The translations under genes and the position numbers were made by a program. A stretch of 64,000 bases of DNA. Source: Aeromicrobium sp. 9AM (lineage in GTDB: Bacteria; Actinomycetota; Actinomycetes; Propionibacteriales; Nocardioidaceae). The notes under the pieces were generated by a model. The model did no database searches and was not told the DNA's origin. It saw nothing but the letters and a program-made list of their open reading frames with translations. Of this stretch, positions 16,888 to 24,636 are shown one piece after another. Location: contig NZ_LR733304.1 of NCBI RefSeq assembly GCF_902506105.1, forward strand, positions 2,615,832 to 2,679,831, read 5' to 3'. How positions within the stretch are numbered: the first letter of the stretch is position 1; the number at the start of each line of letters is the position of its first letter.

Positions 16888-16937
16888 TTGTTTTAAGCGC
16901 AGCGTGGACGGATACTTAAGTTACTACCCAGTAGCAA
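16888..16937 (+). promoter_or_regulatory. Promoter and operator-like inverted repeat upstream of fadE5
   Basis: TTGTTT (16888-16893) and GATACT (16911-16916) are 17 nt apart. The imperfect inverted repeat TTACTAC/GTAGCAA around CCA (16921-16937) covers the expected transcription start, an ideal place for a TetR-family repressor of fatty acid genes. The binding protein is not identified in this window. Confidence 0.5.
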
Positions 16938-16978
16938 GCTGCCCCGGCGCAGCGCAAACCCCTCAAAGGATTGCTGGC

Positions 16979-18841
16979 ATGAGCCATTACAAGAGCAACC
17001 TCCGTGATGTCGAGTTCAACATGTTCGAGCTCTTCAACCGGCAGGACATCCTCGGCACGGGACCCTTCGAAGAGGTCGACACCGACACCGCGAAGAGCAT
17101 CCTGACCGAGATCGATCGCATCGCGCGCGAAGACCTCGCGGCATCGTTCGAGGACGCCGACCGCAACCCGCCGGTCTACGACCCGGCCGCCAAGACCGTG
17201 ACGATGAACCCGGCCTTCGCCAAGTCGTACAAGGCCTGGATGGACGCCGAGTGGTGGCGCCTGCAGATCCCCGAGGAGCTCGGCGGCCAGGTGGCCCCCG
17301 CGTCCCTGATCTGGGGCAGCGCGGAGTTCGTGCTCGGCGCGAACCCGCCGATCTGGATGTATGCCTGCGGCCCCGCGTTCGCACGCATCGTCTTCGAGAA
17401 CGGCATCGAGCGCGACAAGCTGATCGCGCAGCACATGGTCGACCGCAGCTGGGGCGCCACGATGGTGCTGACCGAGCCCGACGCGGGCTCCGACGTCGGC
17501 GCGGGCCGCACCAAGGCGTTCCCCAACGAGGACGGCTCGTGGAACATCGAGGGCGTCAAGCGCTTCATCACGTCGGCCGAGCACGACATGGCCGAGAACA
17601 TCATGCACCTGGTCCTCGCCCGCCCCGTCGGCGTCGAGGGTGTCGGTGGACCCGGCACCAAGGGCCTCAGCCTGTTCCTCGTGCCCAAGTTCCACTTCGA
17701 CCACGAGACCGGTGAGCTGACCGGCGAGCGCAACGGCGCGTACGTCACGAACGTCGAGAAGAAGATGGGCATCAAGGTGTCCACGACGTGCGAGGTCACC
17801 TTCGGCGACGGCGCACCGGCGCAGGGCTGGCTGCTCGGCGAGGTGCACGACGGCATCAACCAGATGTTCCGCGTCATCGAGAACGCCCGCATGATGGTCG
17901 GCCTCAAGGCCGCCGCCACCCTGTCGAGCGGCTACCTCAACGCGCTCGACTACGCCAAGGAGCGCGTCCAAGGCGCCGACCTGACGCAGGCGTCCGACAA
18001 GGCCGCCCCCCGCGTCACGATCACGCACCACCCCGACGTGCGTCGCTCGCTGCTGACCCAGAAGGCGTACGCCGAGGGCCTGCGCTCGCTCGCGATGTAC
18101 GCCGCGACGTGGCAGGACGACGTCATCATCAAGGAAGCTGCCGGCGAGGACGCGTCGCTGTCCGAGTCGATCAACGACCTGCTGCTGCCGCTCGTCAAGG
18201 GCTACGGCTCAGAGCGCTCGTGGATCCTGCTGGGCACCGAGTCGCTTCAGACGTTCGGCGGATCGGGCTTCCTGCAGGACCACCCGATCGAGCAGTACGT
18301 CCGCGACGCCAAGATCGACACCCTCTACGAGGGGACCACGGCGATCCAGGGCCAGGACCTGTTCTTCCGCAAGATCGTGAAGAACAAGGGCGCTGCACTG
18401 GGCTACCTGTCCGAGCAGGTCAAGGCGTTCGCCGAGAGCGAGGCCGGCAACGGTCGCCTCAAGGTCGAGCGCGAGCTGCTCAAGCAGGGCCTCGACGACG
18501 CGACGGCGATCATCGGCGCGGTGTTCACCGACCTCATGTCGTCGAACCCCGCCGACGAGAAGGGCGACCTCAAGAACATCTACAAGGTCGGCCTCAACAC
18601 GACCCGCCTCGTGTACGTCCTCGGTGACCTGACCGTCGCGTGGCTGCTGCTGCGTGGCGCCGAGGTCGCGCTCGAGAAGCTTGGCGGCGAGGTCTCGGCC
18701 GCCGACAAGAGCTTCTACGAGGGCAAGGTCGCCGCTGCGACATTCTTCGCCCGCAACGTGCTGCCGGGCCTTGCCGGTGAGCGCGCGATCGCGGAGAACA
18801 TCGACGACTCGATCATGGAGCTCGACGAGTCCGCGTTCTAG
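16979..18841 (+). CDS. fadE5: Acyl-CoA dehydrogenase FadE5
   Basis: The protein has 620 aa, like mycobacterial FadE5 (about 611), and shares its diagnostic ends: [10 protein letters not shown] at the start and IMELDESAF at the stop. It catalyses FAD-dependent alpha,beta-dehydrogenation of acyl-CoA, the first step of beta-oxidation. Visible motifs are [14 protein letters not shown] and [11 protein letters not shown] for the flavin/substrate core, [11 protein letters not shown], and YEGTTAIQ, whose Glu (about 451) is the catalytic base. The long C-terminal extension is typical of this subfamily. The ATG at 16979 is chosen over the open frame beginning at 16883 because AAAGGA precedes it and the MSHYKSN start is conserved. 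It is monocistronic, with an operator upstream and a terminator downstream. Confidence 0.96.
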   Translation: MSHYKSNLRDVEFNMFELFNRQDILGTGPFEEVDTDTAKSILTEIDRIAREDLAASFEDADRNPPVYDPAAKTVTMNPAFAKSYKAWMDAEWWRLQIPEELGGQVAPASLIWGSAEFVLGANPPIWMYACGPAFARIVFENGIERDKLIAQHMVDRSWGATMVLTEPDAGSDVGAGRTKAFPNEDGSWNIEGVKRFITSAEHDMAENIMHLVLARPVGVEGVGGPGTKGLSLFLVPKFHFDHETGELTGERNGAYVTNVEKKMGIKVSTTCEVTFGDGAPAQGWLLGEVHDGINQMFRVIENARMMVGLKAAATLSSGYLNALDYAKERVQGADLTQASDKAAPRVTITHHPDVRRSLLTQKAYAEGLRSLAMYAATWQDDVIIKEAAGEDASLSESINDLLLPLVKGYGSERSWILLGTESLQTFGGSGFLQDHPIEQYVRDAKIDTLYEGTTAIQGQDLFFRKIVKNKGAALGYLSEQVKAFAESEAGNGRLKVERELLKQGLDDATAIIGAVFTDLMSSNPADEKGDLKNIYKVGLNTTRLVYVLGDLTVAWLLLRGAEVALEKLGGEVSAADKSFYEGKVAAATFFARNVLPGLAGERAIAENIDDSIMELDESAF

Positions 18842-18852
18842 TCCTTTTCACC

Positions 18853-18888
18853 GACGAAGGCCCTCACCGTGCGGTGGGGGCCTTCGTC
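18853..18888 (+). terminator. Intrinsic terminator of fadE5
   Basis: A 17-bp stem with one G-U pair. The arm GACGAAGGCCCTCACCG (18853-18869) pairs with 18872-18888 across a TG apex. It lies 12 nt after the fadE5 stop, with no long T-run. Confidence 0.75.
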
Positions 18889-18903
18889 ATGCTCCACGTC
18901 ACA

Positions 18904-18932
18904 TTGATTAGTGCACTAATCATTCGTACACT
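18904..18932 (+). promoter_or_regulatory. Leaderless promoter with embedded operator of the MarR gene
   Basis: TTGATT (18904-18909), a 17-nt spacer and TACACT (18927-18932) end 6 nt before the ATG at 18939, so the mRNA probably begins at or near the start codon. The perfect 18-bp palindrome TGATTAGTGCACTAATCA (18905-18922) covers the -35 and spacer, consistent with autorepression. Confidence 0.65.
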
Positions 18933-18938
18933 TGCCAT

Positions 18939-19382
18939 ATGGACGACATCAATCCACTCGCGCTCGAGGAGCAGGTCTGCTTCGCCCTCGCCGTCGCGTC
19001 CCGCAGCGTCATCGCGAGCTATCGCTCCGTGCTGGAGCCGCTGGGCCTGACGCATCCGCAGTACCTCGCGATGCTGGCGCTGTGGGAGCACGGCACGCTG
19101 AGCGTCAAGGCATTGGGCGACCTGCTTCACCTCGAGCCGGCCACGATCTCTCCCTTGGTCAAGCGGCTCGAGCAGGCAGAGCTCGTGACGCGTACGCGGT
19201 CCAGCGCCGATGAGCGGCTGATCGACGTCGCGCTCACCTCTCAAGGTCGGGCGCTGCGCCGCAAGGCGCTCAAGGTGCCGGCCACGATGTTGACGCGGTT
19301 CGGCATGACTGTCGAGGACCTGCGCGCCACCAATGCGGTCCTGCACCGCATCATCGACGCAGCAGAAGCGGTGCCCGCATGA
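18939..19382 (+). CDS. MarR-family regulator, OhrR-like
   Basis: The protein has 147 aa and is a winged-helix dimer. The N-terminus EEQVCFALAVASR with Cys14 followed by LGLTHPQYLAMLALWE closely follows OhrR, where this Cys senses organic peroxides. The recognition region is LEPATISPLVKRLEQAELVTR and the wing is SSADERLIDVALTSQG. No ohr peroxiredoxin gene lies in the window, so the target may be elsewhere or limited to this small operon. The gene is preceded by a strong palindromic operator inside its own promoter. The next gene overlaps its stop (ATGA). Confidence 0.9.
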   Translation: MDDINPLALEEQVCFALAVASRSVIASYRSVLEPLGLTHPQYLAMLALWEHGTLSVKALGDLLHLEPATISPLVKRLEQAELVTRTRSSADERLIDVALTSQGRALRRKALKVPATMLTRFGMTVEDLRATNAVLHRIIDAAEAVPA

Positions 19383-19669
19383 CCGCCACCAAGGAGGCTG
19401 TGGCCCTCGACCGCGTACGCCGGAGAGTCACCGCGCTGGGCTTCCTGGCGGTCGCGATGCATGGCGTCTTCGGGCTGATCGGCGTCTCGTACGTCCTGCT
19501 GGACCAGGGCCGGCGCAGCGACGCCACCGCGCTGACACTCATGTCCGGCGTCGTGGCCCTCATCGTCTGCGCGGCGACGCGCGCGATCCTCGGGACACGC
19601 CCGTTCTCGATCCTGTGGTCCGTCCTGTCCCTCGTGCCGACCGTCGCAGCCTTCATCTGGCTCTTCTGA
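19379..19669 (+). CDS. Small membrane protein co-transcribed with the MarR regulator
   Basis: The protein has 96 aa with three hydrophobic segments: about 17-38 (LGFLAVAMHGVFGLIGVSYVLL), 48-67 (ALTLMSGVVALIVCAATRAI) and 75-95 (ILWSVLSLVPTVAAFIWLF). A short charged N-terminus precedes them. Its ATG overlaps the MarR gene stop in ATGA, so it is very likely controlled by that regulator. No family is recognised. It could be a redox- or drug-stress membrane component, but nothing in the sequence specifies this. Confidence 0.75.
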   Translation: MTATKEAVALDRVRRRVTALGFLAVAMHGVFGLIGVSYVLLDQGRRSDATALTLMSGVVALIVCAATRAILGTRPFSILWSVLSLVPTVAAFIWLF

Positions 19670-19748
19670 CGAGCGACTCGGCCCAGCCGAAGTCGTGCCA
19701 CGTGCGTCAAGGCGCGTTCCGAGCGCCGCCGTGTGGCAAGGTGACTCC

Positions 19749-20273
19749 GTGAAACCGGTCAATCCCCTCTGGTATCTCGCCGCCTTCGTCTTCGCACTCG
19801 GCAGCACGATGGTGGGGACCGCGGTCGCCGCGAGCTCATGGGATCCCCTGCGCGAGGTCACGGTCTCGCCCACGACGACGCGTGCAGACGCGCAGGCCAA
19901 GACGCTCGGGGTGTTCACCGACATCCTGCAGCCGGAGCGCCACATCACGTGCCGCGCGATCGGCCCGGACAAGAAGCCGGTCGCGATCCCCAAGGCCAAG
20001 ATCGACATCACGGTTGACAACGAAGGCAACCAGTGGCACCTGATCGGCGTGCTCAACCAGGGCACGGACCGGATGCAGGTGCGGTGCACGCCTCGGGACC
20101 GGCGGGTCGACAATGCCTCGTACGGGTGGGCCACGGCCACCGGAGTCGAGTCCCGCGCCAACCGGGGCAATGACATCGGACTGGCCGGTGTGGCTGTGGG
20201 CATCGTGTTCGCGGGGTATGTCTTCTACTGCCGCCGTCAGCAACGCAAGGAGACCATCCGTGGACATGCTTGA
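19749..20273 (+). CDS. Two-TM membrane protein with extracytoplasmic domain, unknown
   Basis: The protein has 174 aa from a GTG at 19749; AAGGTG lies about 6 nt upstream. The N-terminal hydrophobic segment WYLAAFVFALGSTMVGTAVAA (about 8-28) could be an anchor. It is followed by an external domain of about 105 aa with two Cys (HITCRAIG, MQVRCTPR) and a second span (GLAGVAVGIVFAGYVFYC) ending in a basic tail. The layout resembles small mycobacterial membrane proteins with a beta-sandwich ectodomain. The function is unknown. Its 3-prime end overlaps the next gene by 14 nt. Confidence 0.72.
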   Translation: MKPVNPLWYLAAFVFALGSTMVGTAVAASSWDPLREVTVSPTTTRADAQAKTLGVFTDILQPERHITCRAIGPDKKPVAIPKAKIDITVDNEGNQWHLIGVLNQGTDRMQVRCTPRDRRVDNASYGWATATGVESRANRGNDIGLAGVAVGIVFAGYVFYCRRQQRKETIRGHA

Positions 20274-21057
20274 GACGTACGTTCGGGGGTGGCACGAGTC
20301 GGCTCTGTCGATCCTGGCCCTGGCCGCCGACCTGGACGACGCCGACTGGGCTCGGCAGACCGACTGCGAGGAGTGGACCGTCAAGGACGTCGTCGCGCAC
20401 CTGGCGCACCTCGAGTCCGAGCTGTGCCACACCGAGCAGAACGATCCGGAGCAGGCGGGTGGGACGGAGGTCGTCTCGGCCTACACCGCGAAGGGTGTCG
20501 AGGCACGCCGCCACGAGACGCCGGCCACCGTGGTCGCCGAGCTGGCCGCCGCCGTGGAGCTGCGCGCGAGTCGGCTCGCCGACCTGCCGGACGACCCGTC
20601 GGCACCTGCGCCGGTCACACCCGGCGGCGTGCAGTGGTCGTGGGACACCCTGCTGCGCAACCGCTCGGTCGACATGTGGGTGCACGAGCAGGACATCCGG
20701 CGGGCGGTCGGCCGGCCGGGCGGGCTCGACAGCACCGGCGCGCAGATCGCGGTCATGACGTTCTCGTTCGCCATGCCGTACGTCCTGGGCAAGCGGGTCA
20801 AGCCGCCCGCGATGTCGACCGTACGGTGGGAGGTCACGGGCGAGATGCCACTCGAGCTGGCCGTTCGGGTCGGCGAGGACGGTCGGGCCAGCGCGATTGA
20901 GAGCCTCGACGAACCGACGGCCACACTGACGATGAAGACCGAGGCGTTCACGGTGCTGTGTGCCGGCCGCCGGCGCCCCGACGACGTCAAGGTCGGGATC
21001 CACGGCGACGAGGACCTCGGACGAGCGATCCTCTCGGCCATGGCGATCATGCCCTGA
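20260..21057 (+). CDS. Maleylpyruvate isomerase-family (DinB-like, mycothiol-dependent) protein
   Basis: The protein has 265 aa. The N-terminal DinB-like four-helix domain contains DCEEWTVKDVVAHLAHLE, whose His is one of the usual metal ligands, and later NRSVDMWVHEQDIRRAVG with the second conserved His. A C-terminal SCP2/MDMPI-like alpha-beta domain follows (about 180-265, LTMKTEAFTVLCAGRR). Family members are zinc-dependent and often use mycothiol in actinobacteria; the substrate is unknown. GTG at 20260 is chosen because AAGGAG sits 7 nt upstream; the ATG two codons later is 13 nt away from it. It overlaps the previous gene by 14 nt. Confidence 0.87.
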   Translation: MDMLETYVRGWHESALSILALAADLDDADWARQTDCEEWTVKDVVAHLAHLESELCHTEQNDPEQAGGTEVVSAYTAKGVEARRHETPATVVAELAAAVELRASRLADLPDDPSAPAPVTPGGVQWSWDTLLRNRSVDMWVHEQDIRRAVGRPGGLDSTGAQIAVMTFSFAMPYVLGKRVKPPAMSTVRWEVTGEMPLELAVRVGEDGRASAIESLDEPTATLTMKTEAFTVLCAGRRRPDDVKVGIHGDEDLGRAILSAMAIMP

Positions 21058-21093
21058 ACGGTGGATCCCCGGCAGGGGCCCTAGGCTGACGCG

Positions 21094-22029
21094 ATGAGCT
21101 GGAGCACCCACGACATCCCCGACCTGTCGGGCAAGCGCGCCGTGATCACCGGAGTGACGGGCGGGCTGGGCCTGCACACGGCAATCGGCCTGGCCGGCAA
21201 GGGCGCCGAGGTCGTCGTCACCGCGCGTGACGAGGCCAAGGGCGAGACAGCCGTCAAGCAGATTCTCGACATGGTTCCCGGCGCCCGCGTCGAGGTCGTG
21301 TCGCTCGACCTCGCCGACCTGGCCGACGTGAGGCGGGCCGCAGCCGAGGTCTCCAAGACGTACGACCGCATCGACATGCTGGTCAACAACGCCGGCATCA
21401 TGGTGCCGCCCAAGTACGCGGCCACGGCCGACGGCTTCGAGATGCAGATGGGCACCAACCACATCGGTCACTTCACCTGGACCGCCGAGCTGTGGCCTGC
21501 CCTCAAGGCCAGCGACGCGCGCATCATCACGGTCTCCTCACTCGCGCACTCGGCGGTCGGCAGCGTCGACCTGACGGCGCTCGAGCCGGGCGACTCCGGC
21601 CGGCCATACAAGCGCTGGCAGTCGTACGGGCAGTCCAAGCTGGCCAACCTGCTCTTCGCGCTCGAGCTGGACCGCCGCGTCAAGGCAGCCGGACTCGGCG
21701 TGATCAGCGTCGCCGCGCACCCCGGCTACGCCGCCACCAACATCACGAAGACCGGACCCACGGGCAGCGGCCTGTCCCTCTACGGCATCGGCATGCACCA
21801 GGTCAGCAAGATCCTGGCCCAGTCGGCCTCCGCGGGCGCCCAGCCGCTGCTGATGGCGGCCACCGACAGGTCGCTGAGTGGCGGCGAGTACGTCGGTCCG
21901 TCAGGCATCCGGGGGCTTCGCGGCCGGCCCAAGCTCGTCGGGATGACCCGGGCCGCCCGCGACGAAGAGTTCGCCAGTGACCTGTGGACAGCGACCGAGA
22001 GGGCCATCGGGGCGACATTCGAGGTCTGA
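21094..22029 (+). CDS. Short-chain dehydrogenase/reductase
   Basis: The protein has 311 aa with a Rossmann fold. The cofactor glycine motif TGVTGGLG lies at about 20-27. ARD after beta-2 suggests NADP(H), DLADL follows beta-3, and NNAGIM is the classical NNAG. The catalytic Ser lies in ITVSSLAHS, and YGQSK is the YxxxK pair. The extra loop and C-terminus resemble retinol-dehydrogenase/WW-oxidoreductase-like SDRs, which act on hydrophobic alcohols or ketones. The substrate is unknown. TAGGCT ends 6 nt before the ATG at 21094 and there is no Shine-Dalgarno, so the transcript is probably leaderless. Confidence 0.92.
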   Translation: MSWSTHDIPDLSGKRAVITGVTGGLGLHTAIGLAGKGAEVVVTARDEAKGETAVKQILDMVPGARVEVVSLDLADLADVRRAAAEVSKTYDRIDMLVNNAGIMVPPKYAATADGFEMQMGTNHIGHFTWTAELWPALKASDARIITVSSLAHSAVGSVDLTALEPGDSGRPYKRWQSYGQSKLANLLFALELDRRVKAAGLGVISVAAHPGYAATNITKTGPTGSGLSLYGIGMHQVSKILAQSASAGAQPLLMAATDRSLSGGEYVGPSGIRGLRGRPKLVGMTRAARDEEFASDLWTATERAIGATFEV

Positions 22030-22157
22030 CGCCGAATCTCCCTGCGAGGTCAGCAGGAATCGCCGATTGAGCGTGGATTGGAGGCGTGTGGGATCGCCCA
22101 CATGACCCCCCTTCTCGCGTGCCTTCGCCGCCAGGTTGACGTAACGTCGAATGCCTG

Positions 22158-22622
22158 ATGATCCGAGAAATGACGCACAGCGACTTTGACAGCATCGTCC
22201 ACCTCAACCAGAACGCCCTCGAGGGCGTCGGTCCACTCGACAACGAGAGCCTCTCGCTCCTCGTCAAGATGTCCGACCAGGCCCTCGTCGTGGAAGACGA
22301 AGGCGACATCGCCGGCTTCGTCATCACGCTGCCCCCGGGCGCCGAGTACGACTCGAGCCGCTATCGCTGGTTCGAGGACAAGCTCGTCGACAACTACGTC
22401 TACCTCGACCGCATCGTGGTCTCCGGAGACCACCGCCGCAAGGGCGTCGCCTCCAAGCTCTACGAGGAGATCGAGGGCGACGCCCCCGTCGCGCTCGAGG
22501 TCTACGAGACCAACGACGTCTCACTGGCCTTCCACGAGAGCCGCGGCTTCGAGGAGGTCGGCGCCCTCACCCATGACGGCAAGACCAACGTCATGATGGT
22601 GCGCGAGCCCGACGACGCCTGA
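22158..22622 (+). CDS. GNAT-family N-acetyltransferase
   Basis: The protein has 154 aa. The acetyl-CoA binding region is YLDRIVVSGDHRRKGVASKLYEEI, with the R/Q-x-x-G-x-G/A pattern as HRRKGVA. A C-terminal LEVYETNDVSLAFHESRGFEEVG motif is typical of GNAT sheets 6-7. The family transfers acetyl groups to amines. The substrate is unknown, and nothing adjacent suggests one. The gene stands alone, with 128 nt upstream holding a weak hairpin (TGTGGG/CCCACA) and a terminator downstream. Confidence 0.9.
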   Translation: MIREMTHSDFDSIVHLNQNALEGVGPLDNESLSLLVKMSDQALVVEDEGDIAGFVITLPPGAEYDSSRYRWFEDKLVDNYVYLDRIVVSGDHRRKGVASKLYEEIEGDAPVALEVYETNDVSLAFHESRGFEEVGALTHDGKTNVMMVREPDDA

Positions 22623-22640
22623 CCCACGACCTGCACCCGC

Positions 22641-22676
22641 GACGGGCCATCAACCGCATCCGGTTGGTGGCCCGTC
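22641..22676 (+). terminator. Intrinsic terminator after the GNAT gene
   Basis: A 16-bp stem with one G-U. The arm GACGGGCCATCAACCG (22641-22656) pairs with 22661-22676 around a CATC loop. The downstream sequence is GTCGTTGGT, not a clean T-run. Confidence 0.7.
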
Positions 22677-22739
22677 GTCGTTGGTGAATCTCGCCGGTTT
22701 CTCGGCGGCAATGGCAGCGCGAGCCCTACTGTGATCGAC

Positions 22740-23162
22740 ATGTCTCACATCGAACCGCCGCGTCCCGAACGAGGACAGACCGGCGCCGAGCGCGGCCCCA
22801 ACCTCACCAGCATCGAGCGCGAGGTGACCGACGCACGGACCATGCCGCAGAAGCTGCTGGCAGCCGCCAACCCGAAGAACTACTTCGGCATGGTCAAGCA
22901 CTACCCCGCCGGGACCAAGCAGTTCCTCTGGCTGTGCCTGGGGATCCTCTACCCGTTCTGGCTGCTGGGCGTCCTGGTCGCCTGGCCCGTCATCATCGTC
23001 CTGAAGGCCGTCGGCTGGGTCCTGTTCCAGATCTGGTGGTTCTGCACGGGCTGGTTCTGGAAGCGCCTGGGCGGCGAGAAGCCGTCCAAGGAACGCCGCG
23101 CCGAGATCGACCAGGAACGCGCCGCCAAGCTCGCGGACAGCAACGCCCAGCAGTACGAATGA
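22740..23162 (+). CDS. Small membrane protein, unknown
   Basis: The protein has 140 aa. A soluble Pro/Glu-rich N-terminus of about 55 aa is followed by two close hydrophobic segments (FLWLCLGILYPFWLLGVLVAWPVIIVLK and VGWVLFQIWWFCTGWFW). A charged tail (GGEKPSKERRAEIDQERAAKLADS) follows. It is unusually rich in Trp (seven in about 45 residues). The ATG at 22740 is preferred because TACTGT ends 7 nt before it (leaderless pattern); a GTG at 22731 in frame is the alternative. It overlaps the next gene (ATGA), implying a joint function with the arrestin-like protein. Confidence 0.72.
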   Translation: MSHIEPPRPERGQTGAERGPNLTSIEREVTDARTMPQKLLAAANPKNYFGMVKHYPAGTKQFLWLCLGILYPFWLLGVLVAWPVIIVLKAVGWVLFQIWWFCTGWFWKRLGGEKPSKERRAEIDQERAAKLADSNAQQYE

Positions 23163-24049
23163 GGTTGCTGCCTCGGCGGCGCTCGGGAGCCACGATGACG
23201 GTGGCCCCGGACCGTCCGCTCCTGCCGACCGAGTCGGTCACCGCGACGCTGACCCTCGACGAGGCGCTGGACGACGTCACCGACGCGCGGATCGAGATCG
23301 GCTACCTCAACACGTTCAAGTACGAGTGGGCGCGCAACAGCACCACCGACCTGGTCGGTCCCACCAGCGCGGGCGGGCGCAGCGACGCGACGGAGTGGGT
23401 CGGTGCGGGAGACTCGCCGATCGTCTTCGCGGGCGGCACGCTCGCCGCCGGCACGCACACCGCGACCGTACGGCTGCCGTCGTGGTCCCCAGGCACGTCC
23501 GATCCCGCGGTCGCCTGGCAGGCCCGGCTCCGGGTCGAGCGCAAGGGCAGGACGCCCGAGGCCGAAGCATCGTTCACCGTGGTCGTGCCGGCGCCCGATC
23601 CCCTGCCGACCGAGTCCCGACTCGTTCAGGGCGAGCGCGCCATGGCCAACAGCATCCACTTCGACATCGTCACGGACTCGCTCGCATACCGGGCCGGTGA
23701 CGTGGTCCGCGGCACGATCTCGGTGACGCCCACGGAACCGGTCTCGAAGTCGGCGACCGCCGACGTACGGTTCTACCGCCCGCAGGTCTCGCACCCGCTC
23801 GAGAAGCCGCCGTCGCCCGTCATCGAGTGGTTCAGCCGTCCGCACGTCACGGTGGCCAAGGACCTCATGCTCGCGCAGGGCGTCACGACCGAGATCCCGT
23901 TCGAGCTCACCCTCCCGGCCGATGCCTCACCGACCGTCGAGGCGGTCCACAACTCGATCCAGTGGTGGGTCATGGCCACGATCACGTACGCCGGCCTGAC
24001 CGGCGCGATCGAACGCGCCCGCCGCGAGATCTTCGTCCACAACGCCTAG
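23159..24049 (+). CDS. Arrestin-like / Spo0M-type beta-sandwich protein
   Basis: The protein has 296 aa and is cytosolic, without signal peptide. Two beta-sandwich halves are visible. Residues about 12-150 contain LPTESVTATLTLDEALDDVTDARIEI, and residues about 165-296 contain AYRAGDVVRGTISVTPTEP and EIPFELTLPADASPT, followed by IQWWVMATITYAGLTGA. The repeated motif of a G-x-V-x-G-x-I/L strand and an L-P-x-x-A/S-P loop is that of arrestin-N/Spo0M folds. Such proteins act as scaffolds, so the partner may be the membrane protein encoded just upstream, whose stop overlaps this start. The stop codon shares the tetranucleotide CTAG with the converging GNAT remnant. Confidence 0.7.
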   Translation: MRLLPRRRSGATMTVAPDRPLLPTESVTATLTLDEALDDVTDARIEIGYLNTFKYEWARNSTTDLVGPTSAGGRSDATEWVGAGDSPIVFAGGTLAAGTHTATVRLPSWSPGTSDPAVAWQARLRVERKGRTPEAEASFTVVVPAPDPLPTESRLVQGERAMANSIHFDIVTDSLAYRAGDVVRGTISVTPTEPVSKSATADVRFYRPQVSHPLEKPPSPVIEWFSRPHVTVAKDLMLAQGVTTEIPFELTLPADASPTVEAVHNSIQWWVMATITYAGLTGAIERARREIFVHNA

Positions 24050-24610
24050 CGCGCTCGCCACTCCTCGGCGAGGAGCGCATAGACGTACCCGTCCTGCCAG
24101 CCGTGCTCGCGGTGGAGCGAGTCCTTCACGTGGTGCGCCTCGCGACGCATCCCGAGGCGCTCCATCAGGCGCCACGACGGCTCGTTGGCGGTGAAGCAGA
24201 TCGCGATCACGCGCCGGAGCCCGAGGCCGTCGAAGCAGATCCGGAACAGTGCCTCGATCGCCTCCGTCGCGAAGCCCTGGCCATGGTGCGCGGGATCGAC
24301 CACCCAGCCGATCTCGGCCTCGGTCCCCTTGGCGCCCTCAGCGACCTCGCGCTGCGCGTACGCGTCCTGCACCTTGACCATCAGGTCGCCGATCAGCCGG
24401 CCCTCGTGCTCGACGATCACGGCCATCCCGCCGTTGCCGAAGCGCTCGGCGAGCGACTCGACGTCCGTGGCAAATTCCGCCGATCCACTCCGCGACGTGC
24501 GGCTGCGACCGATAGGCGAAGATCTGTGCCACGTCGCCGTCGGCCAGGCGGCGGAGCACCAGCCGCTCGGTGCGCACCGGCCAGTCGACGACATCAAGGG
24601 GCGAAGCCAT
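24046..24610 (-). pseudogene. GNAT acetyltransferase (RimJ-like) interrupted by a frameshift
   Basis: The N-terminal half begins at the ATG at 24610 (MASPLDVVDWPVRTERLVLRRLADGDVAQIFAYRSQ split over two strands and a helix) and runs in one frame to EWIGG. From about 24476 the sequence makes sense only in a second frame: FATDVESLAERF, then VIVEHEGRLIGDLMV, EIGWVVDPAHHGQGFATEAIEALF, SWRLMERLGMRRE and so on to the stop at 24046. Removing one base in the run AAATTCC (24472-24478) would join both halves as a normal GNAT of about 187 aa. Either a real pseudogene or a one-base sequencing error explains it; coding character is intact on both sides. Confidence 0.82.
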
Positions 24611-24636
24611 GACCTCATGTTGTCAGGTGCGGCTGG

